Below, one piece after another: positions 1-8,222 of a stretch of DNA of 64,000 nt. The DNA lies in contig JBLIRR010000018.1 in assembly GCA_049472395.1 (NCBI GenBank), positions 48,480 through 112,479 on the forward strand. The letters are read 5' to 3'. A program made the position numbers and the translations under genes. Below the pieces are notes generated by a model. That model was given only the letters and a program-made list of their open reading frames with translations, did not search any database and had not been told where the DNA came from. How positions within the stretch are numbered: the stretch's first letter is position 1; each line of letters begins with the position of its first letter. This stretch comes from JBLIRR01 sp049472395 (GTDB lineage Bacteria; SZUA-182; DTGQ01; JBLIRR01).

Positions 1-1070
1 TCTAAATAAATCCGGCCTTGAAGCGTGAGCGCATCAATATTCCTCGGCTCTTTACTTAAAACGAAATTAAGGCCCTTTATAGCCTCACTGACATTTCCTT
101 GCTCATAATATGAGAGACTTGATACAATACGTGGATTCTGCGTAAAGGATATTTTTTTATCTATACTAGGCTGGATAAATTCCTCCTCAACTCCCAATTG
201 GCTCATTATAACAGCCGCAATCGCCCCGAATATGAATCCACCAATATGCGCCCAAAATGCAACACCTCCTCCATGCAGAGAGTTTGAGGACAATGCGTAA
301 TACAGCTGTTGAGCGATCCAAAATGGCAGTGCGACAAACGTAGACACTTCGAAGGTTCCCATACGAACGAAAAATAAAAAGAATAGATAAAATACCTTAA
401 TCTTTGTCTTATACATCTTAATCATGAACGCTCCCATAGCTCCCGCTATTGCCCCAGAGGCACCGATGAGGGGCAGAGGGCTATTGGGAAACATGAGTAT
501 ATGGGCAAACGTCGCAAAAAACCCGCTCACAAGATAGAACCCGATAAATAGAGGCCTACCCCAACGGTCTTCAATATTGCATCCAACTAACCATAAAAAG
601 AGCATATTAAAGAGTAAATGGAAAAAATCTCCATGAACAAACAATGATGAGAGGTAATTAAATGCCTTCGGGCTTTTGGGAATAATACCCCATTTATAAT
701 AGGGCAATGAATGCTTTGCGTTCCTAAATTCCTCTATAAGTTCTGCAAAATCGTTTTCATAGGGCAATAATTCCTCTTCTTCTTCATCATCACTGTAATA
801 TTCGTCATCTCCTTCTTCCTCTTCAGGAAAATATCCGGGAGGGACTTCAATGCCTTCTTCACTAAGAAATTCTTTGATATTGACACCGGGATGTTCATAA
901 TAATACTCTATAATGGCATTAAATTTATTTTCACATACTTTTTCTATCTTATTTGTATCAATTGTGGTGAATATAAAGATGAGAACATTAAGAGCAATGA
1001 TAAAAATTGTTACGTAGGGCATTCGCTTAACCACTTGATCTTCATGGCTAATGGGAATTAGAATGAACAT
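1..1070 (-). CDS. Rhomboid family intramembrane serine protease, partial (C-terminus beyond window)
   Basis: The reading frame starts at the ATG ending at 1070 and runs off the left edge, so the C-terminus is missing. After a first membrane segment comes a long acidic Glu/Asp/Tyr-rich stretch (about residues 70-105). Then comes a rhomboid core with the catalytic serine in GASGA (codon 456-458) and the catalytic histidine in the AHIGG motif (codon 246-248). Both catalytic residues are therefore present and the protein should be an active membrane protease. After the core, the visible C-terminal part looks like a TPR repeat (YYEQGNVSEAIKGLNFVL). Rhomboid-TPR fusions are known in bacteria; the substrate is unknown. 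The acidic insert between the first helix and the core is unusual. The family call is firm; the exact start is less so. Confidence 0.9.
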   Translation of the reverse strand, partial: MFILIPISHEDQVVKRMPYVTIFIIALNVLIFIFTTIDTNKIEKVCENKFNAIIEYYYEHPGVNIKEFLSEEGIEVPPGYFPEEEEGDDEYYSDDEEEEELLPYENDFAELIEEFRNAKHSLPYYKWGIIPKSPKAFNYLSSLFVHGDFFHLLFNMLFLWLVGCNIEDRWGRPLFIGFYLVSGFFATFAHILMFPNSPLPLIGASGAIAGAMGAFMIKMYKTKIKVFYLFFLFFVRMGTFEVSTFVALPFWIAQQLYYALSSNSLHGGGVAFWAHIGGFIFGAIAAVIMSQLGVEEEFIQPSIDKKISFTQNPRIVSSLSYYEQGNVSEAIKGLNFVLSKEPRNIDALTLQGRIYL

Positions 1071-1434
1071 GTATATTTCCTTATTAGAATTTTTCTTATA
1101 ATTATTCTTTCGGGTTATATTCATTTTAGCTTGGGATAAATATTTCTTTTTTGAAATCATTCACCAACCCTTTAGAATTATTTATCAGATAATTGTATGC
1201 ATTGCCTTACCTCCTGTTAAAATAAAAAATAACTCCGTTTAAAAAAATGAACGTCGAACATTCATCGGTATGTTCAGTGAGAATTTTAGATACTCTATAA
1301 AAATATTCGACAGGATGAAATTTTTCATGCGATTGCCCTAACTCGGTTAAGGTTGATATTTCATGAAAAAGGGAGTACTATTTAATGGTATTCATTTAAT
1401 TAAATAAAAAATCCTTAAAAAGGAGGGATTTAAA
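1071..1434. other. Intergenic region between divergent rhomboid and Hsp20-like genes
   Basis: AT-rich and without a credible gene. It holds an inverted repeat (GAACAT at 1256-1261 and ATGTTC at 1270-1275, 8-base spacer) that could be an operator. A good sigma-70 type promoter reads toward the Hsp20-like gene and is listed separately. Confidence 0.6.
1353..1381 (+). promoter_or_regulatory. Sigma-70 type promoter for the Hsp20-like gene
   Basis: TTGATA at 1353-1358 and TACTAT at 1376-1381 are separated by 17 bases. They lie about 50 bases upstream of the Hsp20-like start at 1435, which has a strong AAGGAGGG ribosome binding site. Confidence 0.55.
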
Positions 1435-1680
1435 ATGAAATTCGATGAAGAATGGGATGATCTTTTTGATATAAGGGTAGGGCCTTTTGGAATGGGTGCC
1501 TTTTTTGGTCCAAGACCATTCAAGATAAGATACTCTCGAACTTCTGATACTCATCTGCTATGTCTTCGTATAAATAAGGATGTAAAGAAAGAAGATATCA
1601 GAGTAAGATATGTAGAGCCGGGGATTATAGAGGTTGAATGGCCACGTCAGACAAAGGGTGAAGAGATTCCCGTAGAATAG
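1435..1680 (+). CDS. Small Hsp20-like (alpha-crystallin fold) protein, 81 aa
   Basis: The ATG at 1435 follows a strong AAGGAGGG site, so the start is secure. The protein is short and acidic at the N-terminus. Residues 38-75 (LCLRINKDVKKEDIRVRYVE, then GIIEVEWPR) resemble the core strands of Hsp20/CS-domain proteins, including the alternating Lys/Glu pattern after the LRI strand. It is about half the usual small heat shock protein length and lacks the C-terminal IxI motif, so it may be a single-domain relative instead of an oligomeric chaperone. It stands alone behind its own promoter. Function as a chaperone is inferred only from this weak similarity. Confidence 0.6.
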   Translation: MKFDEEWDDLFDIRVGPFGMGAFFGPRPFKIRYSRTSDTHLLCLRINKDVKKEDIRVRYVEPGIIEVEWPRQTKGEEIPVE

Positions 1681-1704
1681 GCTCCTTGGAGTTATTATTT
1701 TTTT
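1680..1704 (+). terminator. Weak candidate terminator after the Hsp20-like gene
   Basis: A short stem (GGCTC / GAGTT, partly G-T pairs, 1680-1693) is followed by a run of seven T at 1698-1704. The stem is weak, so this is only a candidate. Confidence 0.3.
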
Positions 1705-1962
1705 ACTTGCCTTACTATTTCTAGCTGCTTTAATTCTTCTAATAAAGAAAAGATACATTCTGAGTAAATTTTTACACATCTTCAATATAATTATTCTTTC
1801 TGTTTGAATCATTTGGTATTAATCAGAGTATTAATTATTTGGATTTATATATCTTGTTCACCTTATTTATAATATTATTTAGGTTCTCTAAAAACGTTAA
1901 ATTTGGCCAATCTTAGTCGAGGGTATATAACAGACTTATAAGGGGATAGTCTAATAATTTCT

Positions 1963-2568
1963 TTAAGCTTCTTCGATGGTAATCGCGTTGGTAGGGCAGA
2001 CATAGGCGCACGCTCCGCAGCCGATACAGGTCTCCGAGACCTTGCCGAAGGGGGTAGTCACTATGCGCTTCATGCCCTTTTTTATAAAACTGATCGCATG
2101 ACGCTGCGTAATTTCGGCACAGACCCGGACACATAATCCGCACAGGATGCATTTTGTTATGGAAAGAGGCTTTGCACGGGTAAATAAATAACGGGCCACA
2201 GGATCGTGTTGAGGCCCAGAGCGGGAAATCCCAAGTTGACCGGCAATTTCCTGAAGCTTTTCTGAATGAGGTGAGCGCGCAAGGAGAAGCTCAATGATAA
2301 ATTTTCTCAGTTCGCGGATTTTTTCAGTATCAGTCAGGACAATCAAGCCATCTTTGATGTGAGAACAACATGCTGCCATTAATTTGAATGCATCAGGTCT
2401 TTTATCCGTCGCCACTTCCACAAGACAGAGTCTGCATCCCCCATAGGGGGTAATGTACTCATTATGACAGAGGGTTGGAATGTGAATCTTTAATTCTCGC
2501 GCTGCGTGAAGAATGGTGACTTTTTCTTGATGCTCTACAGGATGTCCATCTATGGTTAACTTTATCAT
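1963..2568 (-). CDS. HoxU/NuoG-like iron-sulfur protein ([2Fe-2S] plus two [4Fe-4S]), 201 aa
   Basis: Last gene of the nqr-nuo operon; its start overlaps the end of the NuoF-like gene by four bases. The N-terminal plant-type ferredoxin domain has C34, C45, C48 and C67/C68. Two C-x2-C-x2-C-x3-C clusters follow: C140-C150 and C181-C191. This matches the N-terminal electron-wiring part of NuoG/HoxU and of [FeFe]-hydrogenase HydA. The His-Cys3 cluster site that those proteins usually carry between the two parts is absent; that position reads ARSPHSEKL. No H-cluster domain is present, so it is not a hydrogenase. Expected role: relays electrons between the NuoF-like flavoprotein and a partner, here plausibly the Nqr membrane core. 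Confidence 0.85.
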   Translation of the reverse strand: MIKLTIDGHPVEHQEKVTILHAARELKIHIPTLCHNEYITPYGGCRLCLVEVATDKRPDAFKLMAACCSHIKDGLIVLTDTEKIRELRKFIIELLLARSPHSEKLQEIAGQLGISRSGPQHDPVARYLFTRAKPLSITKCILCGLCVRVCAEITQRHAISFIKKGMKRIVTTPFGKVSETCIGCGACAYVCPTNAITIEEA

Positions 2569-4421
2569 GACTCTACCCTCACAGCCCCAAATTTACAGCC
2601 ACTTTCACAAATCCCACATTTAATACACTTTTCGGGATCTATAACATGGACTTTTTTTCTTTCTCCACGAATTGCACCTGCAGGACATTTTTTCGCACAT
2701 ACCGTGCACCCCGTACATTTATCCCCAAGGATAGAATAGCGAATCAAGGCCTTACATTGCTTTGCCGGGCATTTTTTATCACGTATATGGACTTCATACT
2801 CCTCCCGGAAATATTTGATTGTTGTTAAGACAGGATTAGGGGCGGTCCCACCGAGTGCGCATAATGACGTGTTGGCAATGGAGCGTGACATGGTTTCGAG
2901 CAGCTCAATATCGCCCTCTTCTCCTTTTCCTTTGGTAATATCAGTAAGGATATTGAGCATATGCCTTGTCCCTTCTCGGCATGGAGTGCATTTGCCGCAC
3001 GATTCACTCTGAGAAAAAGAGAGAAAGTAGCGGGCTACATCAACCATACAAGTATCTTCATCCATCACAATCATACCGCCAGAGCCCATCATTGAGCCAA
3101 CCTTGAACAGTTCATCAAAATCCACCGGCATATCAAGCCTAATATCAAGTTTCTCATTCGGAATACACCCCCCCGATGGTCCTCCTGTTTGAATTGCCTT
3201 AAATTTTTTCCCATTGGGAATACCACCGCCAATGTCAAAAATAAGCTCTTTGAGGGAAATTCCCATTGGTACTTCAACAAGTCCGGTATTGACTACCTTC
3301 CCGACCAGAGAGAAAAGCTTGGTTCCTTTACTTCCGGCAGTGCCTATTGTGTTGTACCATTCAGCACCATGGTTAATCACGATCGGGACATTTGCCCAGG
3401 TTTCTACATTATTCAGGGTAGTAGGCATTTCATAAAGACCGCTTTCCACAGTATGAATATATTTTATGCGGGGCTCGCCCACTTTTCCCTCGATAGACTG
3501 CATGAGAGCCGTTGACTCACCACACACGAAGGCACCTCCTCCTTTGTTAATCTTAATGTCAAAAGAATGGTCCGTTCCAAGTATATTTTTCCCCAACAAT
3601 CCCAAACTGCGGGCATTATCAAGGGCAATCCAAAGATGTTTGACCGCGAGGGGATATTCGGCACGCACATACACATACCCTTCATGGGAACCGACAGCAT
3701 AGGCTCCGATAATCATTCCCTCAATAACCGAATGAGGATTGCCCTCAAGGACGCTTCTATCCATATAGGCGCCGGGATCGCCTTCATCAGCATTACAGAT
3801 GACAAATTTTCTATGGCCAAAAGCATGGCGGCATGAACGCCATTTTTTCCCGGCGGGGAATCCCCCGCCTCCTCTTCCTCTTAGTTTTGATCTTTCAACT
3901 TCTTCGATTACATCTTCGGGGGACATCTCTGCGAGCACTTTCGCCAGCGCGAGATAGCCGCCCACTCCTATATAATCTTCAATACTTTTAGGATCTATAT
4001 GCCCATTATATTTGAAAACAAGCCTGGTTTGGCCTTTGTAGAAGGGGACCTCATCTTCTCTTACGACTTTTTTATCTGTCCCTGGTATTTGATAGAGAAG
4101 ATCGTGCAGTATCTCACCGCCTCTTATTGTCTTTTCAACAATATCATGAACAGCCTCAGGCTGAACATTTTGATAAAATATATTCTCAGGCCTGATCACA
4201 ACCAATGGCCCTTTTTCGCATAATCCATGACAGCCCGTCTCTTTGAGAATAGATACATTGTCCTCTCCAAGCTCCCTTTTGAATGCGGCCAGGACCTCCA
4301 TGGCCCTATTTGCCCTGCACCCTGTTCCTGTGCACACCGCAACTGTTGTTTTCTCTTGGGCAAAGCCCTTAGAGAGCTTTTTATGTAATTCATGTAATTT
4401 TTGTATACTGGTTAATTTCAT
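2565..4421 (-). CDS. NuoF/HydB-like NADH-oxidising flavoprotein with C-terminal ferredoxin domain, 618 aa
   Basis: Family members bind FMN and NAD(H) and pass electrons to iron-sulfur clusters. Domains in order: thioredoxin-fold [2Fe-2S] domain (C30, C35, C64, C68); the NADH/FMN-binding core with GRGGGGFPAGKKW at 182-194 and NADEGDPGAYMDR at 210-222; the [4Fe-4S] site ESCGKCTPC with C475, C478, C481 and distal C521; and a C-terminal 2x[4Fe-4S] ferredoxin (C569-C579, C599-C609). This long architecture is typical of HydB/HndC subunits of soluble NAD(P)-linked, often bifurcating, enzymes and longer than respiratory NuoF. It overlaps the NuoE-like gene by four bases and is itself overlapped by the HoxU-like gene, so the three are translationally coupled. 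No hydrogenase or formate dehydrogenase catalytic gene lies nearby. Confidence 0.92.
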   Translation of the reverse strand: MKLTSIQKLHELHKKLSKGFAQEKTTVAVCTGTGCRANRAMEVLAAFKRELGEDNVSILKETGCHGLCEKGPLVVIRPENIFYQNVQPEAVHDIVEKTIRGGEILHDLLYQIPGTDKKVVREDEVPFYKGQTRLVFKYNGHIDPKSIEDYIGVGGYLALAKVLAEMSPEDVIEEVERSKLRGRGGGGFPAGKKWRSCRHAFGHRKFVICNADEGDPGAYMDRSVLEGNPHSVIEGMIIGAYAVGSHEGYVYVRAEYPLAVKHLWIALDNARSLGLLGKNILGTDHSFDIKINKGGGAFVCGESTALMQSIEGKVGEPRIKYIHTVESGLYEMPTTLNNVETWANVPIVINHGAEWYNTIGTAGSKGTKLFSLVGKVVNTGLVEVPMGISLKELIFDIGGGIPNGKKFKAIQTGGPSGGCIPNEKLDIRLDMPVDFDELFKVGSMMGSGGMIVMDEDTCMVDVARYFLSFSQSESCGKCTPCREGTRHMLNILTDITKGKGEEGDIELLETMSRSIANTSLCALGGTAPNPVLTTIKYFREEYEVHIRDKKCPAKQCKALIRYSILGDKCTGCTVCAKKCPAGAIRGERKKVHVIDPEKCIKCGICESGCKFGAVRVES

Positions 4422-4873
4422 TTCTGCATATATGCCTTTATAATTTTTTCAACCTTTGCAGGATTGAGATGTCCATGATATTCACCATTTATAATCATAA
4501 CCGGTCCCAAAGCACAGGCACCAACACAGTTCACCGTCTCAAGTGAAAATCTTTTATCCTCTGTGGTTTCCCCATCTTTGATCTCGAGAAGCCGCTCCAG
4601 CTCTTCAAGGATCCTCGGTGCGCCCCTTACATGACACGCGGTGCCCATGCATACCTGAATAATATATTCTCCCTTTGGTTCAAGAGAAAATGCTGTGTAG
4701 AAGTGCGCAACAGAGAATACCTGGCTTACCGGAACATTAAACCTCTTGGCAACCTCTCGCATATTATCTTCAGAAAGATAGTGATATTTTTCCTGAATAT
4801 CTTGGAGCACTGCAATAAGAGATTCTAAAGAGCCCTCATGCTTTCCAAAAATCTCATCAAGAGGTGTTTCCAT
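4418..4873 (-). CDS. NuoE-like [2Fe-2S] subunit, 151 aa
   Basis: Thioredoxin-like [2Fe-2S] protein of the 24-kDa/NuoE family with all four ligands (C75, C80, C116, C120). The N-terminal helical part (LIAVLQDIQEKYHYLSEDNM) is also typical. Its length matches the family. It begins 37 bases after the truncated nqrF gene and overlaps the NuoF-like gene by four bases. With NuoF it should form the NADH-oxidising diaphorase module, and its position in the operon ties that module to the Nqr genes. Confidence 0.93.
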   Translation of the reverse strand: METPLDEIFGKHEGSLESLIAVLQDIQEKYHYLSEDNMREVAKRFNVPVSQVFSVAHFYTAFSLEPKGEYIIQVCMGTACHVRGAPRILEELERLLEIKDGETTEDKRFSLETVNCVGACALGPVMIINGEYHGHLNPAKVEKIIKAYMQK

Positions 4874-4910
4874 ATTTATTCTCTTTATTTTCTATTCTTT
4901 TTAATTTTCT

Positions 4911-5360
4911 TTAATTAATGGTGAATACCCATCTTTTTTTCGGATCAAATTTTTTGTTTTTGACCATTTCCCTTACAATTAAAAGATAATCGAGGATGAC
5001 TATCTCAAGGTCTTCTTTCACCTTCACCTGGCAAGCAAGCCGCATATTTTCATGTTTCTCATGCCGGCTCATAAAAATTTCTTCAGTCGGAAGCATAGGA
5101 CCGCCACCTTTTATAACGCACACTTTACAATACCCGCACGTCCCCCTTCCTGCGCATGATGAAGAGATCTGGATTTTATTCTCAATAAGAGCACTTAATA
5201 ACGTGCCACCACCCTTTACAATAAATTCTTTTCTTTCGCCGCCTTGTTTCACCCCTATTCTGCATTCTCCATAGCTCACCAACAGCTTGTCCGCGATTGC
5301 AAGCAGAATGGTGAGAACAACAAGAATAACATTCATTGTAATAATAGGTGAAAATTCCAT
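4911..5360 (-). CDS. nqrF (truncated): Truncated NqrF: membrane-anchored [2Fe-2S] ferredoxin without FAD/NADH domain, 149 aa
   Basis: In standard Na+-NQR, NqrF (about 400 residues) is the NADH entry site: one membrane helix, a [2Fe-2S] domain and a ferredoxin-reductase-like FAD/NADH domain. This protein has the helix (residues 8-29) and the ferredoxin domain (C69, C75, C78, C110, with LPTEE and MRLACQV as in NqrF). It stops at residue 149, with no flavin or NADH domain. The region downstream is the next gene, nuoE-like, so the missing domain was not merely frameshifted; nothing resembling it is seen in 4874-4911. The gene overlaps the nqrE stop by one base. The missing input function is plausibly supplied by the adjacent NuoE/F module (inference). 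Confidence 0.85.
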   Translation of the reverse strand: MEFSPIITMNVILVVLTILLAIADKLLVSYGECRIGVKQGGERKEFIVKGGGTLLSALIENKIQISSSCAGRGTCGYCKVCVIKGGGPMLPTEEIFMSRHEKHENMRLACQVKVKEDLEIVILDYLLIVREMVKNKKFDPKKRWVFTIN

Positions 5361-5947
5361 TATATCCTCACTATTCCGGCAAATCCTAGAAAGGCCAAGG
5401 CGATAATACCGGAGATAATCATGATGATTCCCGGTCCTCGCAATCCTTTTGGTATATCACCAATTAATTCAAGTTTTTCATAAATTGCAGCCACGATGAT
5501 AATTGCTAAAACCCACCCTACAGCCGAACCAAATGAGAAAATAATGGATTCAAGGTATGAGTACTGCCGCAGAACCATAAACAGGGAAACGGCAAGCACC
5601 GTGCAATTAACGGTAATCAGGGGAAGAAATATCCCAAAAGCAGCCTGGAGCGCAGGGAAGAATCTTTCCATGATCATTTCAACCAACTGGACTGATCCGG
5701 CGATAACAATAATAAACACAATATAATAGATTAATTCACAATGAAGCGGCAGAAGAATGAGGTGATAAATCGGCCAATTTATTATGGCTGTCAGCGTAAC
5801 GACAAAAACGACAGCGCATCCCATTCCCGTTGCGGTCCTCAGACTACGAGAGAGGGCAACAAAAGGACACATCCCAAGAAGATAGGTAAGCGCAATATTC
5901 TCCGTAAGGACAGCTGCCAAAAAAATCATGACAATACGTGCCATCAT
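5360..5947 (-). CDS. nqrE: Na+-translocating NADH:quinone reductase subunit E (NqrE/RnfA family), 195 aa
   Basis: Integral membrane subunit with about six helices. Diagnostic stretches are ENIALTYLLGMCPF near the N-terminus and FGIFLPLITVNCTVLAVSLF in the middle. The former carries the conserved cysteine of the membrane [2Fe-2S] site shared by NqrD and NqrE, and NC in the latter supplies another. The wording is closer to NqrE than RnfA: VQLVEMIMERFFPALQAAFG, IPKGLRGPGI. It sits between nqrD and the truncated nqrF and overlaps the latter by one base. Expected role: part of the electron and sodium path through the membrane. Confidence 0.9.
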   Translation of the reverse strand: MMARIVMIFLAAVLTENIALTYLLGMCPFVALSRSLRTATGMGCAVVFVVTLTAIINWPIYHLILLPLHCELIYYIVFIIVIAGSVQLVEMIMERFFPALQAAFGIFLPLITVNCTVLAVSLFMVLRQYSYLESIIFSFGSAVGWVLAIIIVAAIYEKLELIGDIPKGLRGPGIIMIISGIIALAFLGFAGIVRI

Positions 5948-5965
5948 CGTTTTATCCTCCCTAAT

Positions 5966-6583
5966 TTATAATTCTTTTTTTGCACACGTCCTAGTAATCC
6001 AAATAAAAATAGCTAATACAAAAAATGCCCCGGGAGCCATGGCCATAACAACCCATCTGGTGGCAGTCTTTGGCATTATTTCAATGCGCAGAATGGTGCC
6101 GAACCCGAGGAATTCACGTACAAGAGCGATAGAAACCAAGGTATAGGTATACCCAATCGCATTGGCAACAGCATCTAAAAGTGACTGAAAAATTGTATTT
6201 TGAATATAAAATGCTTCGCAACGACCCATAATAATACAGTTCGTGATAATCAATCCCACATAAGGTCCTATGGATTCACTGATGGCAGGATAAAATGCCT
6301 TAAGGACCTTATCGACAATGATTACAAATGAGGCTATGGTCAACATATAGGTAATCATTCGTATTCTTTGGGGAATAAGGCTTCGCAGCATTGATATGAG
6401 AAGTGCCGTTGCCACAAGCACAAAGGCAACACCTGCGCTCATGGCAATAGCGTTTTCTACGCGATTGGATACGGCAAGAGCAGAGCAGATACCCAAAAGC
6501 ATGGAAAATATAGGATGATCTCGCCACAGTCCATCCTTTATGATATCCCAGCTTTTACTTTCTTTACTCATCCCTGTTGCCAT
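5966..6583 (-). CDS. nqrD: Na+-translocating NADH:quinone reductase subunit D (NqrD/RnfE family), 205 aa
   Basis: Hydrophobic protein of about six helices, partner of NqrE. IASFVIIVDKVLKAFYPAIS and VGLIITNCIIMGRCEAF follow NqrD closely; NC and the LGICSALAVSNRVE segment carry the conserved cysteines of the membrane iron-sulfur site. The first ATG (6583) is preceded by GGGAGAATAAGAA and is preferred over the second in-frame ATG four codons later. It begins 3 bases after the nqrC stop. Confidence 0.9.
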   Translation of the reverse strand: MATGMSKESKSWDIIKDGLWRDHPIFSMLLGICSALAVSNRVENAIAMSAGVAFVLVATALLISMLRSLIPQRIRMITYMLTIASFVIIVDKVLKAFYPAISESIGPYVGLIITNCIIMGRCEAFYIQNTIFQSLLDAVANAIGYTYTLVSIALVREFLGFGTILRIEIMPKTATRWVVMAMAPGAFFVLAIFIWITRTCAKKEL

Positions 6584-6586
6584 TTC

Positions 6587-7162
6587 TTATTCTCCCGAGA
6601 TCAAAGCCTTGAATTGTTTGTATTGATTATTAAGAATAATCGTAAATGCCTTGCATGACATGGTTGCTCCCGTAATACTGTCAATTTCATTATTCCTGCT
6701 ACTCCGTCCCTCGGGCACCATTTCAAGGTACGGAGCGAACATTTTATTTTTATATGCGTCGAGATACCCCCTTTCCGCAATTCTACTTCCAAGTCCGGGC
6801 GTTTCTTCTTGACGTATAATCTCAAGACGGCTAATGGTCTTCATATCCTGCTTCATGGACAACACCCCTTCAATAGGACCCCATAGTCCTGCACCCTTGA
6901 TTAAAAAGGCGATGGTTCGGTTTTTAGAAATATAATAACTCCCCTGCCCTATCTCTTTTACGGTCACACTCTCACGGAATACTTTTTCAATGTCATCCCT
7001 GGTGTGGAAAATTTCAAAGGCTTTGAGGATACTCTCTTTCTGTTTCATATCTTCATTGCGGGCAATGATCGGCGCAGTATAATTATCAACCGCAACCAGG
7101 GCCGTTGTAAGGATAGTGCCTAAAATAACAATAAAAATAATCATTGACAGTTTCTCTTTCAT
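6587..7162 (-). CDS. nqrC: Na+-translocating NADH:quinone reductase subunit C (NqrC/RnfG family), covalent FMN subunit, 191 aa
   Basis: One N-terminal membrane helix (residues 5-25) anchors a periplasmic FMN-binding domain. The flavinylation motif is ITGATMS at 163-169, with T167 the expected FMN attachment site (needs ApbE, not in window). GLWGPIEGVLSMKQDMKTI and ETPGLGSRI are typical NqrC/RnfG features, and the GPIEG wording favours NqrC. Its start overlaps the end of nqrB by four bases. Role: passes electrons from the membrane [2Fe-2S] site of NqrD/E to the flavin of NqrB. Confidence 0.92.
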   Translation of the reverse strand: MKEKLSMIIFIVILGTILTTALVAVDNYTAPIIARNEDMKQKESILKAFEIFHTRDDIEKVFRESVTVKEIGQGSYYISKNRTIAFLIKGAGLWGPIEGVLSMKQDMKTISRLEIIRQEETPGLGSRIAERGYLDAYKNKMFAPYLEMVPEGRSSRNNEIDSITGATMSCKAFTIILNNQYKQFKALISGE

Positions 7163-8187
7163 AGCCCTGCTGCCCTATATTTTAAATTAATAATACAGTG
7201 ATCAATTAAAGGCGTCAGTGCATTCATGAAAATGATACTGAACATGACCCCTTCGGTGTATCCTGAAAAGGCCCTTATGAGCACTGTAAGAAGACCACAC
7301 ATACAGCCAAAAATATATTTTCCTGCTCTCGTAAAAGGAGAGGTGACCGGGTCCGTTGCCATGAATAATGCGCCAAAAAGCAGGCCTCCCGTACATAGTT
7401 GAAAAAGGGGAGGAGCAATTCGCAGTGGAGCTATAGAATTTCCCAGCAGAGAAAAGAGAAAGACCGACCCTAGATATGATGCAGGAATTCGCCAATTTGC
7501 CACCTTGGTGACCATTAAAAATATTCCACCTGCGATGATCCCTATGCGAAAAAGTTCTCCTATGCTTCCTCCTGTCTGCCCTAATAAAAGGCGTGAATAC
7601 GATGGTACCTCTTGAAAAGATCTGTATACACTCAGCGGGGTTGCAGAGGTGATGGTATCCGTAAAAGGGGCCATCCAGGATGAAGACATCATTTGAGGAA
7701 ATGCAATGGTGATAAAAAGCCGTCCCACGAGGGCAGGATTGAAAATATTCTTCCCTGTCCCTCCAAATACTTCCTTCCCAAAGAAGACACCGAAAGCCGA
7801 GCCTACCATAACCACCCATACCGGTATCGTGGGCGGCAGGAGCAGTGCAAAAATAAGACCGGTAACTAGGAATCCTTCTTCTATATCTTTTTTCCTGACA
7901 AGGGCAAACATCACTTCAACGAATGCACCGGCAATATATGAGGCTGCAATGATCTTAATCGCAGGCCAACCGAAAAAATAGATTGCTGCAAAGGTAGTCG
8001 GCAGAAGTGCCACAATTGCCGAGCTCATATATCGTTTAATTTCGATATTGTCAAGGAAATGAGGAGCTTCGAGAGTGATTTCGCGAAATCCGAACACAAC
8101 CCCATCGATTGTTTCAAAAATCGTTCTAAATCTTTTTAAGGATTCAACCTTGCTAAGATCTTGAAGTAATACCTGTAAATTTTTCAT
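7159..8187 (-). CDS. nqrB: Na+-translocating NADH:quinone reductase subunit B (NqrB/RnfD family), 342 aa
   Basis: Large membrane subunit with about ten helices. GKEVFGGTGKNIFNPALVGR (138-157) and the covalent FMN site SATPL (T183) are conserved. MATDPVTSPFTRAGK and PLIDH near the C-terminus match NqrB. The chain is shorter than typical NqrB (about 400 residues) and closer to RnfD in length, but the motif wording is NqrB-like. It sits between the nqrA-like gene (36-base gap) and nqrC (four-base overlap). Expected role: main ion-pumping and riboflavin/FMN subunit. Confidence 0.9.
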   Translation of the reverse strand: MKNLQVLLQDLSKVESLKRFRTIFETIDGVVFGFREITLEAPHFLDNIEIKRYMSSAIVALLPTTFAAIYFFGWPAIKIIAASYIAGAFVEVMFALVRKKDIEEGFLVTGLIFALLLPPTIPVWVVMVGSAFGVFFGKEVFGGTGKNIFNPALVGRLFITIAFPQMMSSSWMAPFTDTITSATPLSVYRSFQEVPSYSRLLLGQTGGSIGELFRIGIIAGGIFLMVTKVANWRIPASYLGSVFLFSLLGNSIAPLRIAPPLFQLCTGGLLFGALFMATDPVTSPFTRAGKYIFGCMCGLLTVLIRAFSGYTEGVMFSIIFMNALTPLIDHCIINLKYRAAGL

Positions 8188-8222
8188 TATCTAAAATCTA
8201 TATAATCTATCTGTTTAATCTA

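Noticed and set aside
1558..1812. A minus-strand open frame opposite the Hsp20-like gene
   Set aside because: It is mostly antisense to a well-supported gene with a strong ribosome binding site and promoter.
1963..4873. A bifurcating [FeFe]-hydrogenase (HydABC)
   Set aside because: The HoxU-like protein ends after its second [4Fe-4S] motif and has no H-cluster domain; no hydrogenase catalytic gene is adjacent.
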